The notes under the pieces were generated by a model. It made no database searches. It saw only the letters and a list, made by a program, of their open reading frames with translations, and was not told where the DNA came from. This document shows, one piece after another, positions 51,822 to 64,000 of a stretch of 64,000 nucleotides of DNA (the first letter of the stretch is position 1; the number at the start of each line of letters is the position of its first letter). The position numbers and the translations under genes were made by a program. Location of the stretch: contig NC_135562.1 in the NCBI RefSeq assembly GCF_964340395.1, forward strand, positions 8,676,134-8,740,133, read 5' to 3'. Origin of the DNA: Glandiceps talaboti. Lineage: Eukaryota; Hemichordata; Enteropneusta; Spengelidae.

Positions 51822-52211
51822 ATACCAGTTTGTGCTTGCGCGCTGGTAGTGCCTGTATTTTATTTTTATGTAATTTGTAAAAAAAAATATCGTGTTAGAT
51901 GTATCAAAATATCGTGCAGCGTAATTGAAACTCTTGAGTGACTTTGGTTGGTAGTAAATTTAAAACATCCATGGATGTTCTATTTCTTAGTAGCAATGAT
52001 TTTGGGACCAGGGATATTTCTTCGTACATCCGATGACAGCACGAGACGAGACCCGCGTACCCGTTGACAAATCATTTAGGTCATGAGTTTTTTACGGCTT
52101 GGTTGACAATGATATGATTATTCTTACACGCACAAGCTTATAAGAAACATGTGATGAAATATTGGCATTTCTGAGCGTGTTGGTTCATGTACATGTTTCG
52201 AGTAGCAGAAA

Positions 52212-52310
52212 TATTGACATAGACGCGCGTTGTAGTTACTTAGAACGCAAGGAGTATAAATCTCATATTTTCTGTTCAAACGCATAGACTTTGTTAGGGC
52301 GTCGTGTAAT
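52212..52310. repeat. Diverged duplicate segment, copy 2
   Basis: GACATAGACGCGCGTTGT, then CTCATATTTTCTGTTC, then AACGCATA, matches 48215-48300. Confidence 0.5.
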
Positions 52311-56065
<3,755 letters not shown>

Positions 56066-56159
56066 GTCTGAGGTACCATTATGCATCAGTTAGCAGACTC
56101 TCCTTGAATTTGTGTAGTATTTCATACAAAGAACATAGTAATACTTTTATACTTTTGTT

Positions 56160-56218
56160 CAGCGCATTGAGATTGTTTTAATGTAATGCGCTCTATAAGA
56201 AATAAATATTATTATTAA
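56160..56218 (+). repeat. LINE-like 3' terminus (GCGCTCTATAAGAAATAAAT)
   Basis: TGTAATGCGCTCTATAAG, then AAATAAATATTATTATTA, matches the well-known form of CR1/L2-type 3' tails in animals (GCGCTATA, AATAAA, ATT tandem). No coding region is attached. Confidence 0.4.
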
Positions 56219-59200
56219 TACCAGTAATATATTTTTCGAGTCAAAGAATTAAAACAGCAATATATGTCAGTTATATTTTTCTTGAGCTAGGCAACACTCT
56301 ATAGCTATCTAATCATATGACACGAATTTCTTTGCATTTTACTTCAAAGAGAGAGAGAGTTTTTTTAGAACTCAGTGTGCTGATTATTGACTATGTGCGC
56401 CCATATGTATACCGTTGTCACCAAATGAAGGCAATTATACGGCCACTACACAAGTAGCATTTTGAGAGAATCCATACTACCTACCCGTAACAATGACATT
56501 ACAAACAACCCACATTCAAAGTTAATTCGCCATATTTGAAGTCTAAAGGAACTGAAGTACACACAATCGGTTTATCAAAGAGACACAGCCAACATGGTTG
56601 CTGTTGGTCTAAATATTGCAGCATGCCGACTAGTATTGTTTCCATGGTGATAATCTGATTTTATCAGCATGAAGGATAAACTTCCATACGGTTGTCAACC
56701 ATCCCCTTTTGACTTTCACAAACCTCAGGCTACGTTTGATCAAAGACTCTGTTTTCCCTTTGGATTTCATTTGATTGATATATGGCCGATTGCATTAGGA
56801 ATAGATTTAGAGAACTCTTCCCGCTTGGTTATTGATAAATACGGCGCATAATTTCACTTACCGGTGTCGCAAAAGTTAGTTTGCATGTGTGTCCTTAGTT
56901 TGACCTATGTACTCCTGTGTGGAGTAGAAACAATTTTGAGCTGTATTTATTGTTACGCCACAGAGATTTTTTTCATAATAATGATTGAAAACAAAGTAGG
57001 GATATAGACACAGGGGAAATGTTTGCCAGTCGTGATTTTGAATGATAGTGGACAGTTTTGGTGAGTTAGGTGAATAGTTAGCCTTTAGTTAGTGTATCTA
57101 GCTGTATTTTCTGAATATTTGCGAATTGACTGGGAGGAACCTTTTTTGGTTTATTTATTCAGTTACCAAAAGCAGCGGCAGGTATACACCAACTACTAGC
57201 ATCCACTATATACAAATGCCAAACGGCACAGAGATAACAAAACATGCACACTCACAGATAGTATTAGCATGTTTCATTCGAAACTAATGTAAGTTTACAT
57301 AAGGCATCATGTGTGACAAATCAAGTCCCATATCTAATACTATCTGGATATACTGTGTCAGCTAAAATATTCATTATAATGGATTTCTCACACTTTGTAA
57401 TTGTGTTGGAAGGATCATCTTTTCAGACTGAAATTGGGAAAGTTATAATTCATGAATTATATTAATGAATGATATTAATAATTGATCACTAGTATTGCAT
57501 AATTTAAATAAATATCGTCTTTCTAAATTTCTAAACATCCCCTTCATCATAGTTTACATTATTTATATTATTATTTACATATAGAACAATCAAGATTAAA
57601 ATAAATAATTGTAAATGTCTTAATCAATCATTGGATTCCGATGAGGGTAGTGGCGAGAAAACATGTGTGTATTCATCATACATACAGACATGCGCATGCC
57701 CATTTCATGAAGTGCTTTAAAATGTATCTATATGTCACCAGTCTGTACGTTTTTTGACATTTGCCATCAGACAATGTTAGTGATGGGTTTTTGTTAAATG
57801 AACTATGGCCAGTCCAAATAAAATTCTCATGCACCAAATATAGCCGAACCCAGTTTGCAAATGAAGAGGCTGATTCCCCCAAAATGTTTAATTACAAATA
57901 TTTTGTTCAATTGGTGATATTATTTAAAAGTGTAAGAACAGTTACAGAAAAATTCTTGACCTTCAACATCAACGAAATATAGCCAAGCTTTATGAGAGTA
58001 TTTTTATTACAGTAATGTTATACAGTCAAGGATAGGGAAATTTGTGTGCAGTGGAATTTCCAATAACATAGTTGTATTCAACGCGGAGCCGAAAGTATTA
58101 CACATTGGTGAGATTCAAAGAAGAACAGTTTTGGCCTCAAATGGAGCAATAATCGTAATGAGAGACATCGACTTACCTAGTGACGTCATCTCTAAAATGT
58201 TCACTTCCGATTAATGAAATCACCAGCTAAAATTGGTAGGCAAAATTGATTCAATTACTACCTTATCGGTTGTGAGTATGTTATTTAACAGAGGAAAAGT
58301 CAGTCCTTAGGTAATGGTGGAAATTGTGGGTATCATTAGTACTCGATAATGAAATGAAATGAACAAAGACCAATAATTTGCATGTTGAAATTGATCCGTA
58401 AAAGAGGAAATGTTGATAAAAAGTGTGTATATGTGTACTATGTGTACAAGACAGTCTTTTCTTCTCTTTTGTATAAAATTGACTTCCGAAGTAATCAAAA
58501 ATCCATTAAGGGTTATTGCCTTATATCTTATAGCAAGCATCATACCCAGATCTATCAATAACCGCATGCTTTTTAGTTTTTGTAAAATCCAAGTGTGGTA
58601 GAACCTCTACGATATATAGTTTAGATCTAAATGTAAAGCTGGTACGCAAAACGATTTTGCCATAAATTTATTCACATGGTTAATCGAATCTCATTATTTT
58701 TGTATTTGTTGACCATCATGATTCCTCTTTAAGTGTTCAAGGTCACAGTTGAGTATTTGTAATTAATTCAATACTACAGTGTTTCTTATGTGGCCTTCGC
58801 ATTCCTTGTTCCAACCAAGCGTGATAAATGATGGGGACCAGAGTAAACCATGTAAAGAATGTTAATCTTTTACCTGTAAGAGATAATCATGTCTTCAGAA
58901 TTTATTATCTATATTAATTCAGTCCATCCAATCGTTAATGTCACCCCATGAACATTGCAATCAACTCATGAGTAATTTATTATCTCTGAAATAGAATAAT
59001 TTTACGGTTCATTTGACAAAAACATAGAATAGTGGGTGTTTTGTGAAATGAGTTGGTCTAAAGGACACATTGAGATTCCTTAAAGGTTATTTTACACTGG
59101 AATGGAATTCAAATTTCCGATTCAACAAGTTGCTTGGTGAGAAGTGTCGATCAATTACTTGCTGTTAAACCATATGTGAATCCATCACACTTTTGAAACG

Positions 59201-60654
59201 TATTTACAACATTTTTTTATCATGGTCCGGATAATACCCGGAGGGCATCATATACTGAATTCATTGTATGAGCTAGCTCAACTACTTTTTGCCATATGAC
59301 AAGATTGGAGATATAAACACTAACTATAGTACACTTGACACTATTGAGAATCTATGAGTATGTCATTTCTTGGTCCTCAGTAAGACATTGACACATTACA
59401 ACACAAATTAATCCATGAAGTTGACATTTTATCTGAAGTGGGTTAAATCAGGCGGACAGATCAATACCCATAAAGCTATAAAAATATAAAATGTAATAGT
59501 AAATACTAAGCTTAATGTGATACCCATGAGTCTCATCAAACAATTCACACGTCAAGCTGATATATATGGCATGTATTTGAACTTGTCTATATGCAAATGT
59601 CAACTTAATATTGGCAATTAAGCAATTCTCAATACAGCAGAGCAGTCCTTTACACTGAATGAGGCTGATATTATAGTGTCACATATATTTTACCTTTGAG
59701 TAATATACAATAATCACCATTATGAACTCTAGCTACTAATAAGGCAGTTTTATTTTTGAATTTTTCACTAACATTTATTTCAATACAACGACAGAGCATT
59801 TGTCTTGTGTCAATGAAATACATGATCTGATAGCGTCGATATTGTTATCATGAACGCTCTCCCAAGGGAAATCTACTAAATGTAGTGTTCACTTTTTTCC
59901 ATCTACTTTGCTCTCCGATCATGGCACTTAAGCATCAATGAAACTGGACATATTTAGACCAATTGTGACAAGTAGTAATCTTTACTAGTTAAATACTATT
60001 ATTAACTTGGGCTTTTTAGAGATGCACCATGGGATTCAAAAGTGAAAAATCTCTTGGATAGGTGTCCCATATCGTCTATTAATAAGATATCGGGCATTTC
60101 ATGTAACAAGTTACATAGATAAAATCCTCATTAGACAAACTTGATTGCCATACCAATTATATGCTTCTATATTAAAAATTTGTAGTTGCCGGGAGAGGTT
60201 TATAAATGACTTGTGGGCAACATATGAGATGAATTCACACATTGTTAAGTAGTCTATCTTAGTTTGTCAAGATACTGTCATTCAATTGCAATATAATTTG
60301 AGTAAAATCATTTTTATTGCAAAAAAGAATTATTCATATAAATACTCACGAGCTTATAAAAATGTTGCAGCTCAAATATGGACGTTTGCGCTATCGCACC
60401 CGGAATAATCCACTAATCCGATACATAATCACATGTTAGCAGGAATATGTATGTTATTGTTTAAGTCTTTCAAAATTGAAAAATAAATTTGTCAAATAAC
60501 TTACGTTTTGTTTGTTTGTTTCTTCGTTTGTTTGTTTTATCAATCATTGTTACTGTTGAAACTACAATTGCGAACAATTATGAAGATCTGATACATTCCA
60601 TGTTTCATAAAACAAGTTAAATGTTAGAACTTTAAGAAATACTGACACCCATCT
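56219..60654. other. No gene seen; CpG somewhat depleted
   Basis: CpG is about 12 per kb at 59-60 kb by eye, between the gene body and the CpG-normal middle. A TGACGTCA palindrome is at 58181-58188. No exon supported. Confidence 0.45.
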
Positions 60655-60744
60655 TATCTATCTATCTATCCATCCATCCATCCATCCATCCATCCATCCA
60701 TCCATCCATCCATCTATCTATCTATCTATCTATTTATCTGTCTG

Positions 60745-60808
<64 letters not shown>

Positions 60809-60809
60809 G

Positions 60810-60864
<55 letters not shown>

Positions 60865-60865
60865 G
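60655..60865. repeat. (CTAT)-(CCAT)-(CTAT) symmetric array
   Basis: A core of about 13 CCAT units is flanked on both sides by CTAT units, with a short CTGT spot at about 60739 and one substitution near 60808. Confidence 0.95.
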
Positions 60866-61005
60866 TCTGTAATGATGTTTAGGATATTGGATTTTACATA
60901 ACTTCGCAATTACTACCCATATGGCACGGACCTCTACGGCGCGTCTTTTTATGCTCAACTCCCTGGAGAGGATACAATCGATTGCATTTTCAGCAAACGC
61001 ATACC

Positions 61006-61205
61006 ATTAAAGCATTAACACTGCAGCCTCTATCCTGCCAGGTTACCAGTTATACAGCTTTGTTGATTTGGGGACAATCTTGGTTCAAATCTTATCCAAG
61101 TACTTTAGCCATTCAGAAACAAACAGTGGTGGGGCTCGAACATGCATCCTGTAGATTACGTGCAAACCATTTAAACTACTTAACTATCAGGAATCCACAT
61201 GCTAT
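61006..61205 (-). mobile_element. tRNA-derived SINE, copy 2
   Basis: On the minus strand a box B-like TGTTCGAGCCCC is followed by CTGAATGGCTAAAGTACTT, CTGTATAACTGGTAACCTGG and AGGATAGAGG, then the AATGCTTTAATGG tail, matching copy 1 at 4553-4742. Box A is more decayed than in copy 1. It lies 140 bp after a large microsatellite. Confidence 0.7.
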
Positions 61206-63084
61206 GTCCGACTAAAATACCAGTTAGAGGTCTAAACACTAACACCAACGAAAGGGGGGGGGGAACGTACATTCTTTCTAATATACACTTGTGAGTACTT
61301 GCAAAATATGGGACTGGTTGTGATTGATGATGTTGTTACTATGCAACTACTTGGGCTCTATACCTTCCAAATGCTGTATGCATTCCACATAAAGTACACC
61401 TAGAATATACTATTATGTAGTGATACCATTGAACGGCTTTGAAGAAATTGAACCTGACATTTCAGACCTCATAATGTAATAAAAAGCACCCATTGCAGGT
61501 TATAAACCACAAATAGTTCAAATAACAGCTTTTATGTTTTGTAGGTAATGCTTTCAATCAGATTATAGAGAATTGGGTGTGAAAGAAAACGTAAGTCCCT
61601 AAAATATACAATCGGACTTTGAAGTATGGCGTTGACTGAAAGATAAGACCCATATAACTGGCGACATTTTACCTACACATGCACATCTGTGCCACAAGGT
61701 TTGATGATAAAATTGTCGACATTAATGATTGACAAGAGCAAAGATAGAAGTAAAAAAATGCATTAAACGCACTTATAGCACAAACAACCGCTTTCCAAAT
61801 TCTAAATTATTCAGATCGCGAACGTTTGAAGTCACGTGATCTATATCATTTTCAACCTTAAATGATTAATAAGGGAATTCATTATTAAAACGACAAAACC
61901 AAACACTAATTTAATTGTTCATTTTAATGTCTAATAACATCGAACATAATTTACAAATCGCAAATGTTGCGATAAAAAGCGATTCCAATCATCACTGATC
62001 AAAATTAAGATGTGCATATATATTGCAATAGGTTTGAATATAATGATGGAATAATTGTACTGTCGTATAACTACTCCCTTAAGTCCGATAAAAAATTGCG
62101 GGAAGATTTTTTCTAATTACATTGTTATTTATCTCATTACATTTACATCACCTTGAGTGATGGAGGAATTCTCATGTCATTTTAACGAATGTCTTCCCGT
62201 TTGTTTTCCTGTAGCATACTTGTGTAGTATACTTTAACATTTAACACTTCGGACGAAGCAGTTATTCAAAGAACTTTGCGAAATAGTGGCTCCTGTCTGG
62301 GAATTAATTGCTCAATTAGCCTTTCATGCACAGAACGTTATAAAAGTCAAGCTCACACGTAAAGTTGTGAAATATGTGGTAATAAATGACCACATAAAAC
62401 GCTACGCTAATAAAACAAAATAAGTTACAACAAAGTAATCAAATAGCCGACTTTTCTGAAAACTAGTCTGGACATGGTTAAAAATTGTTCATGATCGAAT
62501 TCTAGGAATTGTGAGCAGATTTCCTTAGGGAATTGTAATAACTAGTACACTAAGTAGAGAAATAGGTGTTACATAATAATTGTATTTCATAGAATTAGTT
62601 TTCAATTGTTTGATTGTTTTTTTCCTTGTATTAAAGAGATATTTAATGTTTTAGGTAAACATTACTATTAGGAACATCAACATCCAATGCGTATACAGTG
62701 TGGTATCGGTTGGCAATAAGCGCAAATGTACCTTGTATTGTGAGTTCATATGTTATATCTTATTTCATCGATAATTAACGGCATGGACTTTCATGGAAAT
62801 TCAAAAGTTATTTTTATGGAAAAGTTTTGGTTGGTATTTTCTCACAAAGTAAACTCGGCATATATTAGATTTACTTTGGGCATAATGAATTCCAGAACAC
62901 CATATTAAAGCAATTCCATTCCATTCCATTCTAGGTTGACCGCGTCTCTGTTTATACCTCAGAATTATTAAATTATGTAATGTATTACATAACTATTCAG
63001 ATGCTTTATTAATGTCATTTTTCCAGGATCACTAATCTAACTTCGCACCACAAAGCAGTCAAGGTAGTAATTGGCGATTCCAAG
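61206..63084. other. No gene seen
   Basis: A G-run lies near 61254. At 62900-62934 ATTAAAGCA is followed by three ATTCC units, another LINE-like tail. Confidence 0.45.
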
Positions 63085-63161
<77 letters not shown>

Positions 63162-63232
63162 CATCCATCCATCCATCCATCCATCCATCCATCCATCCAT
63201 CCATCCATCCATCCACCCACCCACCCACCAAC

Positions 63233-63263
<31 letters not shown>

Positions 63264-63294
63264 TCAATCCATCCATCCATCCATCCATCCATCC

Positions 63295-63328
<34 letters not shown>

Positions 63329-63330
63329 TC
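63085..63330. repeat. Mirror-ordered CTAT/CCAT/CCAC/CCAG array
   Basis: The order is (CTAT)n, (CCAT)n, CCAC, (CCAG)n, (CCAT)n, (CTAT)n. The 130-codon frame over it (poly YLSI/HPSI) is a repeat translation. Confidence 0.95.
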
Positions 63331-64000
63331 ATCAAACATATACGAAGATGTGCATCATCCTTTCTCCTCCCTTCGTGTAATCCATGCCAGTATTGAATTA
63401 TTAAACCACGTATTCGTGCGTAGAATCATCATGACCATCAACCTACGAGCCAACCAATTTTAATTTTAATCGAATATCATATTATAAACTAGTATTACGA
63501 TAGATGTACTTAATAACCCTTGGCCAGACAGAACACATCTACATATTTTAGGTAGTCCCTGAATCTCATATGGAGTGGTCTTAAATTGTATCCCTCTCAA
63601 ATTGAAATTTAATGTCACTCCCGTCAAGCCTTTCATGTATGTTGAGGGGCAATTATGCAGTTGTTCAATTTCATATGTGACCTTAATTTGATCCGCATAG
63701 ACTATTTATATCTTCTTCTAATTTACAATTTTATCCCAGAGGTTCTCTAAGTAGACGCTGTGGGTTTTGTTGGAGATTTTGGACTGATGTTAATTGATGT
63801 CTTGAATGTAAAGATGACTAAAACTTAGTAGTTCATATCAAGTCTATTCTCATTTACGGATATGCTTTTACCAGTTCTTTTTTTTGTTAAATTTGTGTGC
63901 TGGGAATTCCTCCCAGCGATTTTACCAGTTCTTTTATCATGAACCTTTCAAAGGCGTGTTAGTGTTCTCGGCATGTGCATTGTGCATTGAGGTAAGGCGC
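63331..64000. other. No gene seen
   Basis: Ordinary AT-rich sequence to the end of the window. Confidence 0.5.

Noticed and set aside
51563-51880. 105-codon plus frame
   Set aside because: Contains the nested inverted repeat, lacks a domain and reads as low-complexity hydrophobic/Cys sequence.

Overview
The window reads as nuclear DNA from an invertebrate animal. It is AT-rich (roughly 35-37% GC by eye) and has no prokaryote-style gene packing. It carries very long tetranucleotide microsatellites, two related tRNA-derived SINE copies, fragments resembling LINE 3' ends, and short exons with consensus GT/AG splice sites. The palindromic TACATGTA word and the SINE type fit a lophotrochozoan, hemichordate, amphioxus or similar genome. 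I cannot name the species.

Gene-bearing left end (1-8060). The best-supported gene lies on the minus strand. Its first coding exon is 7118-7219, and two further exons (1638-1701 and 975-1013) follow in compatible reading phase. A less certain fourth exon is at 661-726. The N-terminus (FIAEQKSKLARDRHQL) resembles the start of CSPP1, the centrosome and spindle pole associated protein. The rest of that gene would lie beyond base 1. A CpG-rich stretch (7220-8060) with a TCTCGCGAG-type site looks like its promoter, possibly shared with a plus-strand transcript. The gene body is strongly CpG-depleted while the promoter and much of the DNA to the right are not, which is the mark expected of mosaic gene-body methylation.

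Middle and right (8060-64000). I find no convincing protein-coding gene here. Nearly all open frames are microsatellite translations or short chance frames. The content is simple repeats (more than twenty arrays), a dispersed inverted-repeat element family with four copies (8.8, 17.8, 26.1 and 38.3 kb), a 376-bp foldback element with 85-bp arms (40044-40419), a minisatellite with higher-order structure (36225-36850), two diverged SINEs, diverged duplicated segments, and a few possible untranslated or orphan exons. The region reads as a large intergenic tract or a very long intron. A possible plus-strand promoter at about 10030-10155 could start a transcript running into it.

The most interesting items are the CpG and TACATGTA boundary at the gene's 5' end, the long hairpin at 40 kb, the inverted-repeat element family, the 76-bp segment bracketed by two long AT arrays at 32.2 kb, and a short open frame at 9.2 kb with an Asn-Glu-Gln-His-Trp motif. 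No computations or database searches were run, and all similarity statements come from reading the sequence.
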